Below are positions 11,723 to 25,300 of a stretch of DNA of 64,000 bases, piece after piece. Each line of letters opens with the position of its first letter. The stretch's first letter is position 1. A model generated the notes under the pieces. It did not search any database and was not told where the DNA came from. It worked only from the letters and a program-made list of their open reading frames with translations. The position numbers and the translations under genes were made by a program. Source of the DNA: Rhyzopertha dominica (taxonomy: Eukaryota > Arthropoda > Insecta > Coleoptera > Bostrichidae); the NCBI GenBank assembly GCA_025024175.1, contig QCXZ01000064.1, positions 52,721,325 to 52,785,324 on the forward strand, in the 5' to 3' direction.

Positions 11723-14322
11723 ATAGGTACTAGAAGATTTCTGTAAAAATAATGCTAAAAAAATAATATATGGAATTTATCCTGTTCTATCCCACCGTAT
11801 GATAGATTATACATATTAATTAATATAAAAGAATTTGCCTCAATAAAAGATAAGCTGTAACAACGAGTTCAGAAGCATCAATGGTTGCGTAGAAAAAATA
11901 TGTGAATGTTTGACATTATAATTAGGCCAGTAACAATGCAGTGCGTGAATATCTAAACAATTTAGTATTAAAAAATGACACCAAGCAATATACATTTTTT
12001 ATAAGGACCATACTGTTCACTCCTGTTAGTTAATCATACATTTAGTGTTTTTATTTAGACAAATAACAAGCTTATTCCTTGTCCATTTATTGTACTTGAT
12101 GACTGACATTTGTTTTTATACCAACTGTATACATCCTCGTTTATTCTTTTAGCCGTTTTTATTGTCTTAAGCATTCTCGTTTACGAAGAAACAATGTATT
12201 GGTAGAAAACCTCATTTTCTAAAAAGATCTACTCATATCTGGGACAACTACAAGTATTCAGGCCAAATAAACGATTCTTAGTGATTGGGTATTAAAATTC
12301 AAATTTAAATTCAAATTATTAAATTTCTTCATTTTTTCAAATGACATTACCATTGATTAACCAAAAAGCATTGAAGAAACTGCCACACTAACGCATGGAG
12401 GTGGAGCATAGGGCACCCATAATAAAACAGGTCTCATAAATTCAGGCTCAAGGTGTTATCACTGTTAGCATGCCAGTCAGTCAAAGAAACGTTGCCATTT
12501 TATTGCCCAAACTCGCAACCCTAGTTACGATTTATAACAACTTGCGCGCAAATGGATGGGTTTAAGGCGTTGCGTTAGTCGTTTCCACTGTAAATATTAA
12601 AATATAAAATATGTTAAGATAAAATGTTAACATATAGCGCATATATTGAAAACAGAACTCATTTTATCGCAGCAGCAGGTTAAATTTGCGAGAAATCGAA
12701 CGAGCTGTAGGTATGTAGTGTTTCGTTTAAATATGATAAACGGTTTGCAAATTTATAACTTACATGACTAGTAGCCATAGAATAACTAAATAATGAAAGG
12801 AATTACTTAGATAACCATGTATAACTATCTGAAAATGTCTGCATAAAAGTATTGGCTTACTGCATGGGAGAACGAGCGTTATTTTCTATTTTGTCGTCTG
12901 TACGTTATATTTCCTTACATAAAAAAAATTCCATTTAGAGCCACTCTAGTACTAACCCATCCCAACAGTCTTTTTGCCTGGAAGTATATGTTTATTTTGT
13001 ATTTATTTTATTCATGGAAACAAGCGACAGACTTTTCATGACGGCTATTTTACAGGAAATTAATTTAGTTTGTAAGTTAAATCCCGCTTATAAGATATTT
13101 ATCCTATTTGTAATGGGAATGTGTAAAACATCTGAGCTTACATTCATAATAATTAATTCAGCTTCTAATAGAACCGCCATCGGAAATATCATCTTTGTTT
13201 GTTAAAGCAAGGTTGAAGTGCAACAAATTATGTGGGAACTAGACATTATTTATTATTTACTACGCGTAATTAACCTAGTTGATACGTCCACGCGGTACTA
13301 AAGACTAATGTTGGCCGTATACTAATGTTGGTGATTTGCAGGAACAGCTTTATTGCAGCAGTACGTCGGAGTGCAGCAGGTAAATGTTTAAGTGCTTTTA
13401 CTGGAGTTTGAAACACATTAATGCAGTGTGCCACTTAAATGTGGGTTTGATGGTTCTTGGATGATTCAGTTGTATATAAAATACAGCGTAAACGAGAAAA
13501 TAATTATCATTTATCGCCTTATTAGTAGTGCAGATACTTACTTGTTAATGAAAAAAAGTACACGTGTCGCAAGTTTAACTTAGGTACTCTACCGAAAGGG
13601 TATTATTTCTTTAAATGATTCTTGGAGTCTTCGTGCATTAGAAATGTTATAGAACTAAATAGAACACATTATACACAAAGTGAAAATCTGTAATGTGTAA
13701 TTACATTTTAAGCTTTATTTTGACAGAAGGCAAAATAGCCAAGCATACCAACATAAATCAATAGCATAATATTCGGAAGCAATCCGAGTAAGGCGAAAAA
13801 CTACTGAGTAAAAACAATGGTTTGTTGAGTAAAAATGTACACAAGTCATAGGTGCTTTCAAAAACAAATGATGTTGAAATTGAAGAGCGAACTAATATAA
13901 TCACCAGTACTAAAAGCAACGCTCACTCTAGAGATTAGAAATTTAACAAATAATTGTTAAACATAATCTAGCCCTTCCACAGCATTTACGTATAAAAAGG
14001 AACCATAGAGCACCATTTCGTTAGTGAAAGTAGGTACTAAAAACCTAAGTATTAAAGGTGTAGGGATAACAAATCCGCACAAACACAGGACTTCTATTTA
14101 TTAAAAATGGATAACCTAAAACACAAAAACTAAACTCTAATAATATACTTACAGCTTAAATAATCATATCAGCACCAAAACGACTTACTTGTCTAATTTT
14201 AGATTTTATTCGTCGCATTAAGTTGGAGAAGCGCGTTACATCCACATTAAGAGTGAACCGTTTTCGCAATTTTTCATTACTGGATGCTTCCCAACTATCC
14301 TAGCATACTCTCTGTTTCAAAA
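11723..14322. other. Intron without recognised feature
   Basis: AT-rich intronic sequence. A 40-bp stretch at about 13342-13381 (plus strand) is bracketed by splice-like ag and gtaaat but has no recognisable product. No element ends were found. Confidence 0.35.
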
Positions 14323-14712
14323 TTATCCAGAATCTTCCAAATGGACGTAGTTGGGGTACATTGGCACATTACTGAACTTTTCAACAAATGAGATATCCGA
14401 TTCGCGATAAGCGGCCACCACTTTTACGATTTGAATGGTTTTCTCAAACACTTCTGGTATCACAGAATTACCAGAAGGAGCGATATCCAAAGAAGAATGA
14501 CCGCCACCCAAATCGACAACATCTGAGAAAATTTTTTTTGGCCATTGAAAACATTCCAGGATCCACATCTCTACCTTTTTGCAATAATAAGACTTGCTAT
14601 TTGCTGTGCCGCTCCCGTTCCATGAGAAATATGATTCATCATCAGTAACATGGCCACCTCTAATAAGGCAGCGGCCGTAGTAAATGACAACAGCGCATTT
14701 GTTGTAGCACAA
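14323..14712 (-). pseudogene. Tc1/IS630-like transposase remnant
   Basis: A 129-residue open frame that looks like a shortened DDE transposase. VTDDESYFSWNGSG resembles the first catalytic block (usually xDDESYF). Near the end, ISFVEKFSNVPMYPNYVHLED resembles the third block (usually 'i.Fvpk..NpPn.Pq.RpiEdfW'). The middle of the domain, including the 'WPD.AsaHY' block with the second Asp, is missing or worn. The frame opens inside the domain, so the 5' part is gone or has shifted; about 300 bp to the right carry another open frame on the same strand that I do not recognise. A better preserved relative lies at 58739-59297. Confidence 0.65.
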
Positions 14713-16560
14713 GGCCGACTCGCCGGGATTCGAAAGTCAAACCTACTTTATTGAAAAGGCTTTTGAGGTACTTTTCTCAGAGTATTTCTCAAATTTCGTA
14801 AAAGCTGACTTTTGAAAACGCAAATCAATTGCCATATTCGCTTCAAGTTCGCTTGAAACGAAGTGAAATAAAATTGAGGTACGTAGTATTATTTCGAAGT
14901 ATCCACACACTGTAAACTGATATTTTTGAGAATCAGAAAAACTTCCAGCGGCAAAGTTATACAGGAAGGGTGGAATGTTATATCGTTGAAGAAATTGTCG
15001 CGATAACTTGATAAAGAACAAAATTTTGAGTTAAAGGCAAGCACTTCGTGCATTAGGGAAAATCCAAGTAAATGTTATGGCGTGCAAACTCTGCCACAAT
15101 TGTAGTATTAATTTAATTGTAAATGTTGAATTTTACTAACTTGTTGCATTGAGATCTGCTTTATTTTTTATAAATCAGCCAAAATACTGAGACAAAGGAT
15201 TTATTTTATGAGCATTTCGACGACCATACACTTTACAAGAGAAATTTTATGTACTTACATTATTTCTAGTGAAACAATTTATTTGGTATATTTAAATATA
15301 AAATACATCTGTGAAGTAACAATAAATAAACCTTATATGTCAAACAGCTTGGTAAAATTTCCTGAGATGTTAAGACATGTACGTAACAACAGCAAAGAAA
15401 CTATAAATATATTTAGATAAGTATTTCTAAAAATAAAGTATTTATCAATTCATATATTTAAATCTGAGGCTACAGTTTATTTGAACGTACCTTGAAATAA
15501 TTATTTAACAAAGCATTATTAACAATTGACACGAAAGATTTTATTGTATATTTTGCACCATTATTGCATAAGTAAGAATATAGTTGATACTCAAAAAAGA
15601 AAATGCGATTCGTTCACTTAAGATATTTAGAATAACCTGTTTCGTAGGTATTTGCCGACATAAACAATCTCCCACATTTTTCAGATATCACATCTGCATC
15701 GCACACACAATCAACAACAATTTTATATGGCACTTCATCATTTATTAAATTGTAATAAGGATCATTACCTTTCGTTAATTTAANTTTAATGCATTCATTA
15801 AATGTATTCGAAAGCAATTAATTTTTCGTCCAAGTTTGAATGCAACAGAANTGCTAACATAAAATATACTTGATTCGTCAAACGTCTAGGTAGTTGTAGT
15901 TAAATGTCACAAAAACAATGATTGACCTTTTGGTAGTGCTTCACAGTTTCTCAAAGCATGAAGTAGAAAGTTCTAAATTCAGCACTGAGTAGATTGTAAT
16001 GCAAATATATATTATTATTATTATTATTAATCGCAGTACCAAAACGAAACGGGACGTTTTTATATTAGGTATTACTGATATATACGTACTACGCATGTAC
16101 AGTTCTTCCATCTGTTCACACTTACAGTAATGTTACGGGCAGTTTTTTCAATTTTTATAACATCAAATGTAGCACTTGACAAATGTTAAGTCTTCTTTTT
16201 GAATCCATCGTCATGCAGTCTTTAGCATCGATTTGATCATTTGATAAAAACTTTCATATGAAATTGTGACCACTAAGAAATAAAACGCTACGGATGCCAC
16301 TTGCAAAACCTGCAGGGAGCACATTACGGAACAAACACATTCGCGGTAGAAATTTAGATGGCAGTGCAACTTGTCAGGCTACAGGTTAGTTCCTTTAGGA
16401 AGTAGTTCCCATAATGACAGCTAGATGTCTTTGTCATTGCGACAGACTTAAACGGCATTGATGAGCTATAATAATAGCCAAATAGATCTATTTGCTGTTG
16501 ATTGTTGCGCAGACAGCATAGTATAGACATGCATTTTAAACAGATTCATGTTTTACTTAC
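14713..16560. other. Intron, no further feature
   Basis: AT-rich. A minus-strand open frame at 14743-15021 may be the worn N-terminal part of the neighbouring transposase but has no motif I recognise. An (ATT)n run is at 16010-16030. Confidence 0.3.
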
Positions 16561-16773
16561 AATTCATATCAACGTGAAGGGTAGCTGCCAGCGGAGGGGT
16601 CCTGTTATTGTTAGATGCTTGACACGTTAGTTCCGAATGCACATCTTTTCTTCCTAGATTGGTGACTTTAAGCTCACTTCTAACGTGAGTTGTACCCCCA
16701 CTTGGTATTACGGAACTAGAATTACTAACTTCTACGTCGTTGCGTAGCCACGTAACCTTTGGCAATGGTTTTC
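16561..16773 (-). CDS. Sidestep-like protein, exon for second half of Ig2
   Basis: The acceptor is tttcatttcag and the donor gtaagt on the minus strand. The exon is 213 bp, two bases plus 70 codons plus one base, so it joins in frame with both partner exons. It encodes KPLPKVTWLRNDVEV (strand-C Trp), a SELKVTNLGRKDVHSE segment, and LTCQASNNNRTPP with the closing cysteine of the Ig fold, then ends LHVDMN. The phrase 'DvhseltCqAsNNN' followed by 'vDMN' is typical, as far as I know, of the second Ig domain of Sidestep proteins, which guide motor axons by binding Beaten-path proteins at cell surfaces. Which Side paralogue this is cannot be decided here. Confidence 0.9.
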
Positions 16774-17338
16774 CTGAAATGAAAAGAAAATGAAAAGTTA
16801 AGTTAGTCAAGTAGTTTATGTATAGTATAGGTATAAAAAAGGATCATGAAACATAACTAGATTCTGGAATAGCTGGATATTAATTAATCAGTGGTACGTA
16901 TCCTTTTTTAAATGGACAAGTTCCCTCTCATTTTGTACCGTACGGGGTTAAAAAGTGCCATCTAACGGTGCTATCAGATATTATGTCCAATAAGATTTAC
17001 TGGTAAAACAAAACTCTTGGCCTTCCTCAAGGGCTACGGGTCGTTGAATCGAAAGGATGTTATATAGTAAGCCCATACGTTCGAAAACAGGAAGTGATCA
17101 AGTGGGTCATTTGATGGAAGCAGTAAACATTAAAAATGAAGGATTCCCTAAAGCGAATTAGCGGAAGAAGATAAGCGCTGACGTTTGTAAACCGCAGGAA
17201 GTGCACAAAATCAAAATTAGCATTTCCTTTGCAATTGTGTTATTTCAGTACCAAATAAATTGTCGTTATGATTAATTTCATTGAATAATAGCTCGACGCA
17301 TTTGCTTAAATACAATGCATAACAAATGGCGATATAGA

Positions 17339-17530
17339 AATGATGCGGCAGAAAACGCTGTTAGAATAATTAAATACGCCATTTTGAAAGCTAAGGATGA
17401 AGGCAACAGTTGGGACTTAAATCTTACATAAAATAGGTTTTTATTTAATTGCTCATTGATGTTGAGTGATCGATGTGCTTATAGTAGCTTGGCAGCAGTT
17501 ACAAACAGGCGGCACAAAGAATTCAGACAC
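17339..17530 (+). pseudogene. Ty3/Gypsy integrase scrap
   Basis: Reading from 17339 the frame gives NDAAENAVRIIKYAILKAKD and then, past a stop, NRFLFNC. This resembles the end of a Gypsy integrase core, where 'sNG.aEnaVr.iK.al.ka' holds the catalytic Glu and is followed by 'rfLf.YR.tpH'. The Glu of AEN is kept. The piece is about 60 residues, has a stop, and has no other retroelement domain beside it. The match is by eye. Confidence 0.45.
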
Positions 17531-20500
17531 CCTGTATAAATGTGATCTACTTAAGCATAATTGGAAGCTATCTTTATGTATCTGTATTTAAAAATAACAA
17601 CTTCAAACGCAACAAAGAGCCAAGATCTGGTAAATGTCTTATTAATATAACTTAAAAGGCGACAGCAGCGTTAGTTTGTTGGAAGTGATAAAAGCACAAC
17701 ACAATAAGAGTGACATAATCAACTTTTGGTACAAACTTTGTGGATTATCGAGAGAAGCAAATAAACACAATATTGTTTACTCGAATTATAATATACAGTA
17801 TAGGTAACCAACGGATTAGTTTTCAACAAGGAAATAAGAATGATATATTAATACAATTATATATTTTCAGAGTGTACCAAAACACAAAATAAAATATAAT
17901 CGTTTTCTATAATTTATACCTATCTACGTACGTATCAAATCAAGCTTTGAAAAGATAATATCCTCCTATTCCGTAACCAAAATCGAACTTTCAAGAGGAG
18001 CGATAAATTCGAAAGGACCGCAAATTTCTCATGTTAACCGTTTTTCTGTTAGATTGTATCGCGAGCCGCAGTGAATATAATAGTAAAAGCTGTAGGTTCA
18101 ACTCTCACGCGGCCAAGCCACAGTCCGATAGACAACGTGCATGAAATAAAGTTTTCCCCGTTTTAAATGGAATACGATCGCGATGCGGCGGTTTGCTGAA
18201 GAGCTTCGGGCATATTTTGATCGTATACTGTATGTATAACTGTTCGTGCACGAACGTTCCCTGCGTACAAAGAGACACCAAATTCTCTGGCCTGAGTTTT
18301 CGGGTAGAAATTATCCAAATCGTGTGGCTTACGATATTTTCATATAATATAGTGTAGGTATATTCCTTTTATAAAACCCACTTCATTTTCATGAGTATAA
18401 TAGCAATTACACAGACATACAAATATTGAAATAAGCTTTGGTAGTATCGTGTAATAAAAAAAGTGAGTTGAAGTAATTAATTCTGTTTCAGAATATGCAG
18501 TTCTTATTATGTTTTAACTTGTAAATAAATAAAAACAGTAGATCGAGCAGGAGATCTGCCAACACTGTTTACGTTTTTTGCACGTTCGATCTCGCACCAC
18601 CACGATAAAAACGCAGTCGAGTTTCAATATCCCTATATTCTGTGTATCGATATTTTTTTACTTTTTAACTTAAGAAAGACTTATTATTTTGCGCCTGGAT
18701 AAGTACGTAGGAAGAAGGTTCTAGAATACCTCTTAGCCTATAATATCAAAGGGCTCTGTGAAAACCACGTTAATATCAGTAACATGTTAACAGTCTATTT
18801 GCTCAGAAAATCTTCACAATTGATGACACTAGTAGAATATAAAATGGCCGAGAAATTTCCCATTCGCTATTTCCAAAAAATCAGCCTAGCACAACACAGG
18901 CGTAACGTAGACTACGTTTTAAAGCGACAGATGATTTCAAGTTCCAAAAACTTCACAAATTCAGTAAACAAGTTCGCACCAAAAGAACTGATAGAAATCG
19001 ATCAGCTTTCCAGCCTTTAAGATGCACTCTTTTTAATTTTTTGTTTAATTAACAATGTAGGGTTTTGTTTTGTGGCTTACTAGTGTGGCATTTTTAAAGA
19101 ATTCTTCGAATAGGGGAGACCGAATAGTGGATTTTTGAGACACCGAATAAGAAATTTTGGCTTTTTTATACCTGGTGCTACCTCTAATTATTGAGCATCG
19201 GCGTACTGACTGAAGTGGTGGCGAAAGCAAGCACAATTGAACTACGAATGCCAAACTGTAGTTTTTTGCAATACACAAGTCAACAAAGGTGATCTAGTAA
19301 AAGTTGCGATTACAATTTCGGTCGGAAAGCCATATAAACGGCACTGCTATGGTAACGATTGCTATCAGAGGAAACGTGATATCGACGAAGTAGTGGAACA
19401 GCACTCCGCAATCCACTTTTTAAATAAGTTGAAGAAAACCATGTTAATTTGTTGTTTTGACTGTCAAGATCAAATACGCTACTGCTTCCTTACGTACATT
19501 ATCTATTTTGATTTACATTTTTTTGTTTTTACTATACATTTTATTTTTAATGTTTGAATGTACGTACTTAATAATTAGATGTAGTATTGTATTACCAACG
19601 TTTAAGAGGTAAATTTTTCAAATAAATTAATAAATGATTTAGGGAGTCATTAAAATTCATTTAGCTGCGCCCTCATGTAAGCTCCGCATGTTGCATTTAA
19701 TTCTTTGCAACGGTAAAGACAAAAGCATTACTTGCCTCACTATGTAGGTAATGTTATGAGAAGAAATTGCCAATAATCAGCAGATGAAGCAGCTACGGGT
19801 CGGAAAAGATGGCGATCGCTTATCTTGTGAGAAAGATCGTAGTATCAGTGAAATTTCACCGAAGAGTCTTATTAAGTTATGAATCTTGAATTGGCACCCG
19901 AACCTCATATAAGTGAAAATAAGTTAATTTCATGCTTAAGTGTCCAAAGCGTGTGCAATTATTCAATGCACACATCGCTAGGTGCAATGCTGACGGACAT
20001 TTACAAATATTCCCTTGTAATTGGCATTCCGGCCGGAGACTTCTAATTATGTCATATGATTAAATCCACGGACCGAGCGAAAAGCAGCTGCATGCCGTTG
20101 TTTTCCGTTTGTCTTGGGCGTAGATTATTCGCTCGTAAATCTGTTGGAGTAGCGCACGGATTTCCCAGCGGAGCGTACTCTACACATCAAACATTAAATC
20201 TGGATATTAAATCATGGGGCTATCAATGTCCCCTTTTGTATACGCGCTCACCCGGTTTNCGGCTATTCCAATTTTCTACTTTCGCGCGAGCACAAAACTT
20301 TGGATATACAATTAGCGCGACGTAATTAGTTTCCTTGTCAGGACTTTGGAAATTGCCTTTGTGTTTAAAATTAAAGCTTATCTATATTCATAATTCGTCG
20401 TCTGCGCTAATATCGTTTAATTTGATTAATTATGGCCCATCACATGATTGACGATTTTAATCACGTAAATATTGCCGTTATCACTTTGGAGGATTTTGGA

Positions 20501-21784
20501 CAAAAGGAAAGGGGAAGACAGAGGTCCCTGCAAGAATTTGCATCTCATTCAGAAGGATCCAGTGTTCTTTATTGGAGTCAGCTACGCGCGAGAGATTAAT
20601 GAATCTGTTGTATCTGGGACAAGGTCCTAGGAAATTCTCGGGCGGTACGTAATCCGGAGCGACGCTTGCTACACTAAGTTCCTGCTTTCAACGTTTGTAC
20701 AATCTAGTGGAGGGTTTCCCTGAGTGGCAACACACAAAATGCTCTGATATATCCTTAACTCTGCACTGAATATTTCCGATTCCTGAGCCAGAAATGCCAG
20801 AAACCTAAGGATCTTTGTTTGACCTCATTCTTGTTCCCGTCTGGCTGCGTGCCGATCATTATTATGGGGACCAAACTCTAATGACAATTAATACAAAAAT
20901 GAACATATGACGTGCCTCTTTTATACGTACGAAATAGAATGGATAGCTATTTAACAGTTATTTGGTTAAATATTGTAGGTGCGTTGCAATAAAATAACTC
21001 ATTACATTTTGTCAAGTTTGAAGCAGTGACTTGACTTGCACACACCTAATGCGTTTATCAAGTATCACAATACCAGTAAGGAATAGTAGTTGAAATACTG
21101 TATACTCATCTAGCATATTCTTACTTACTACTCGATGATTAAAAACATTAGTGATCAAAATCTTTTATCACAATATATTTTACAGCTTCCCCAGAATATT
21201 TTGTGTTAGTATCTCCGGAATAATCGATTAAACTTCCATGCCTTAGGCTGCCTTAATATACCGAGGGCGCCGAAGTCATATGTAAATTAAAACCCTGTCT
21301 AGCATCTTTAAAGGATGCATTAGCAACGCGTGCTTTCAAAATGGGGCAATTTAAATTCTTTTACACCATATTTTCCGCCGCTCTAAAACGGGTATGCCGC
21401 ATACTAAACTTTCTCTCCTATAGGATTTATAATAGTCAAAGCATGTATGTGGTGATAGGCAAAATGACGCACTGAAAGTAAGACATCCAGACAATACGAG
21501 TTCTTCTGAATTACTTACCTATAAATTACAACAATAATTTCAGGAAAATGTCTATAAGTCACCTAAATATGGTTTTGTAAGCTAGAAGTAAATAGGTTGG
21601 TAAGGTCTGCAAGTACAAAGACCTACTGCAAAACAGATGAATGATGGCGAGCGGTGAGGGCTGCGCACAAACGCATTTGCAACTCAGAACCAGTGCTGGC
21701 TTAACGGTAGTACTTGCTGTAACCGCGCGTGATCGTGTCGTGACTGAAGATTGTGCACGATGTCGGAAAAAAAACTTTGCGAAG
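17531..21784. other. Giant intron, no recognised gene
   Basis: GC-richer patches at about 18040-18240 and 20040-20340 stand out from the AT-rich background but contain no convincing exon or element. The 18-kb patch has a B-box-like ggttcaactct, discussed among the rejected items. Several short open frames (18784-19020, 19237-19557) have no recognisable motif. Confidence 0.3.
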
Positions 21785-22365
21785 TTAAACGAGGGAAGTA
21801 GTGTAGCGTGTGTTTTATTATTTTAAAAGTGAAAGCGGTGCCTCAGATACTCTTGAAAGTGTGAAATGTAAGACATTATTGCTACGGGAATCTCTGTCAG
21901 AACTATCGAGAGGATTGTTCGTGAAGATGATTGCAGTGCATCGGAATATAATGGAAAACCACATTTCAGTAGTCCTGGAAATAAGAGACCGAGAAGAGTA
22001 GCCGGACTACCGATTTTCCGGAATACAAGGAGACTGATTTGGCATGGATCGAACTCAAAATAATGGGAAAGTGCTAATCGAAAGGCACGACATCAGATCA
22101 CTTCGAATTTCTTATTTGGAGAAAATAAAATATTTCCGAAGTCAGAATACACGAATTGTATATCTGGACGAAACTTACCTGCATAGTGAACACACTTCGT
22201 CGAAAAACCGGACGGATGATTCGACAAAAGGGTTATTTGCAAATATGTCCAAAGGTCAGAGGTTTCATAATCATACACACAGGATGGGAAAAGGCTTGAT
22301 GCCTAATAATGTTCAAGTCGAGAACAAAAAGTGGAGATTACCATTCAGAAATGAATTCTGGTAAT
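21785..22365 (+). pseudogene. Tc1/IS630-superfamily transposase remnant (YLDET type)
   Basis: Two parts in different frames. The first (about 21785-22005) carries a worn helix-turn-helix segment: a GISVRTIERIVRED frame followed by FSSPGNKRPRR, which resembles the HTH and Pro/Arg-rich linker of this transposase group. The second (22044-22364) reads KVLIERHDIRSLRISYLEKI, then VYLDETYLHSEHT, the block with the first catalytic Asp (22167-22169), and ends with a stop before the later Asp/Glu blocks. The region between HTH and catalytic domain is shortened and the C-terminal half is gone. No terminal repeats were found. Confidence 0.7.
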
Positions 22366-25300
22366 TAGGGTGAGAGCCGAGGCGAAGACGAGGCGAGCAA
22401 CCGGGCGAGTTCGATATTTTATAAGTTTTAGAATCATGAAGCTTTTATTTTTAGGTTTTTGATTAGAAATAAATAAATAATATTCTAGCGCTTTTTAAAA
22501 TTCTACCCTTAAAGGGATAGAATAGGGGATGTGTGGGACTGCAGTCCCATGAAACGTTATTATTTAGGCTTTGGACTAGAAAACTAAAAGCAGTCGTTTT
22601 GTGGATTTTTTAATTCCATCCTTAAGGGAGCGAAATAGGGGTTAAAACTTGTATGGTAGTTTTGTCAGCAAAAGCAACATTATTTGGGCTTTTTAAATAA
22701 AAAGCAATAAGTAGGCGTCTTATAGTTTTTTTTTGTCTTTTTTGAAGTTAAATTATTTACGAAGTAATTAATATGAATTATATAGTAGCTATGGCTTAGA
22801 AATGAATACACACCTATTTAACTGTTTTGAAAATTATACCCCTAAAGGTCTAAAAATGTAAGCAATTTGCGTTAGTTTCAAAGTACCTAATAATAATAAT
22901 TAAACATGAAGTTTTATATTCACACGTATGACTGTTTTTGGAAATACTTATGAGGAGGGAGAAAAGGCTTTTTATTGTTTTTGAAGCAGTACAATACAAT
23001 AACGTTTATTTAGATTACAGTCCTATTTGATATCTACCATTTTCTTTCTGAATATTTTTATTTCTGTATTTGACATTTGTTGGTATATATGATTTTCTAA
23101 TAGCTGCGGGCAAGAGATGGTCAGAAAGTATAAGTTTATACTTAATACTTGTCCATCCGAAAGTTCGTCGCAAAATCTCCACAATGACAAAAAAGCGCTG
23201 GTTGCTAATTAGCAACCAACGGAAAATACAGTAGGACGAATGGTCAAGTCGTTTCACTCATTTATGTGTCTAAAAGACAACCTCGTACGGATATGTAAAT
23301 ATATGGAGGGGTAGTAAGGGATGATTACATTTCTGAAGCAGTCAGGACCATAGGAGGATCCTATCATAGCCTCTAATTGTGGACTAGTATGTTAAAAAAA
23401 GACAGTAAAATCAATACGTAAATATTGAAACTTATACCAGTTTATGTAATACTCAACTTGATTTACGTAAGTTTGTCTTAACATGACTTATTAAATAATC
23501 AAAACCATTATATTTGTTTCCGCTTTCAGACACTTGAATTTAACTACCCCGATTTTAGATGTGGACCGAGCCTCTCCAAGCTGTGTCGAAGGCGAAAAAG
23601 TAACCAGGACTAATTCCGCGACGCTGCAGGGCCGTTTGATCTGACGCTTCAGAGTTGACGAACACGAGTTGTTCTCGGCGCAAATTGAGTCAACTTGTCA
23701 TCCGAAAGTAGTCGAGTTATGTGACTCCTACACTGTTGCCGGAACTTTGCTAGGGGATTCTCACGTATATCTCGGAACATTTAAAGTTTTAATTCGCGTA
23801 ATCGCCCGGCTTGATGCTAAGGCGAGGAAATTCGGAAAGGATGTGCTTGTTTGTCAAAATGAAATCTGGGACGCTCGTTATAACTACAGAAATCCCGCTG
23901 AAGTTGGCGAAAATTGAGGAAGCAAGTTGGCGGTTCAAATAATAACGAGATGCCATTTCATCGCTGGGGCTTTTGGGCAGTTTCAAACGCTTCAAATAAG
24001 TTTCCAAATATTTGTAGGGAATATTTTTCTGCACTGCGTTACTGCTGTCTGTAGTACGGTAAATAAATAAACTGAACATCAAGAGCGCTTCGCGTTTACC
24101 AATTAATTAACCAATGCGCTAGTCTATCACGGAGCAATAAAGTTTCCTTTCAGAGAGTGGAAGAAAGTTTGTGCTTTAGGATATAGATATACTGATAGAT
24201 ATACTGATATAGCTACTGGTATAGCATTGCTATACAGCAACTGTATCTCATTTTATCTTTATTTTATTTTAGAGTATGCTNGCGCTCACTAGAAACGGAA
24301 TACGTACTACGTACAACTTGTAAATATAGGTAGCGAGAAGCAAATTTGAAAAATGAACTTAAAATAATTGATGAAGGAACCCTATAACGATGTTTTATTA
24401 GAACTATAAGAAACCTACAACCCCAAAAGTTTCAGTCCCTTTTTAGAATTTCATTCAAGCAGTCTATTAGCCCAGGTGTTATAACGTACGTATTTAAAGC
24501 TGAAATTTAGCATAGATGTTCTTTATATAGTAACCTGTTGACAATACTAAAAAAGTCCCGACCTGTTAAGATCATTTGTCAATAGACCCTATAGGTCGCA
24601 ATCTAGGGCTAGCAAATTTCAGAAGGCGTTCGCTCGCTTTGGTAAGTCAAGTTCGTGTGCGATTATGAACACAAACCATCGTGGTGTTTATTCCAAAATA
24701 TGCTAGATCTAGTTATTTGTAACCCACGGCGAGAACTCCAGCAGGCCAAATGTATGTGGTAAAAAATCGAGAAAAGGCAATATAATTTCTAATCGGTAGG
24801 TACCAGCAATTGGAAACTTGACAGCATTGTAATAAATGGCGTTTAGATACTTTAATTCTAATAACTTATCGACGGTCCTACTTGCAGCTGTTTAAGAGTA
24901 AGTAATTAAAATATTTGTTTTCCAACAAATCTTTTAATTCAGTATGATTGGGGTATGTTATAAACACTTTAAGCTAGGTATAACCATAACTTCTTGTATT
25001 TCCCAAGTAGGCGGGATATCAGGGATCATCTTTTTCTATTTATTTGTTGATTTTCCACGTTTAAGGTGTCGAAAAGCCAAGTTTGTACTATTCTACCTTT
25101 TTTGGAAAAACCATAATAAGTGCTTGCAGAATACAGGTATGTATTTCCGTGTTTATAGCTTATGCCAATAAGGTCGCTTACCAGAGTAAAAAAATTTCAT
25201 AAAAGTAAAAGCTTTGGAATTACCCCTAAAACAATGCGAGCAGGACTGCCAATGAAGTGGTGAAATGCAAGTATTTACTACTACTATTTAAGTACTTACT

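Noticed and set aside
13342..13381. 40-bp plus-strand stretch bracketed by ag and gtaaat, possible microexon
   Set aside because: On the strand opposite to the host gene, with no recognisable product or partner exon; splice-like flanks are common by chance.
18085..18115. B-box-like ggttcaactct, possible tRNA or SINE
   Set aside because: The T-stem has a mismatch, no A box lies at the right distance, and no acceptor stem or cloverleaf can be drawn.
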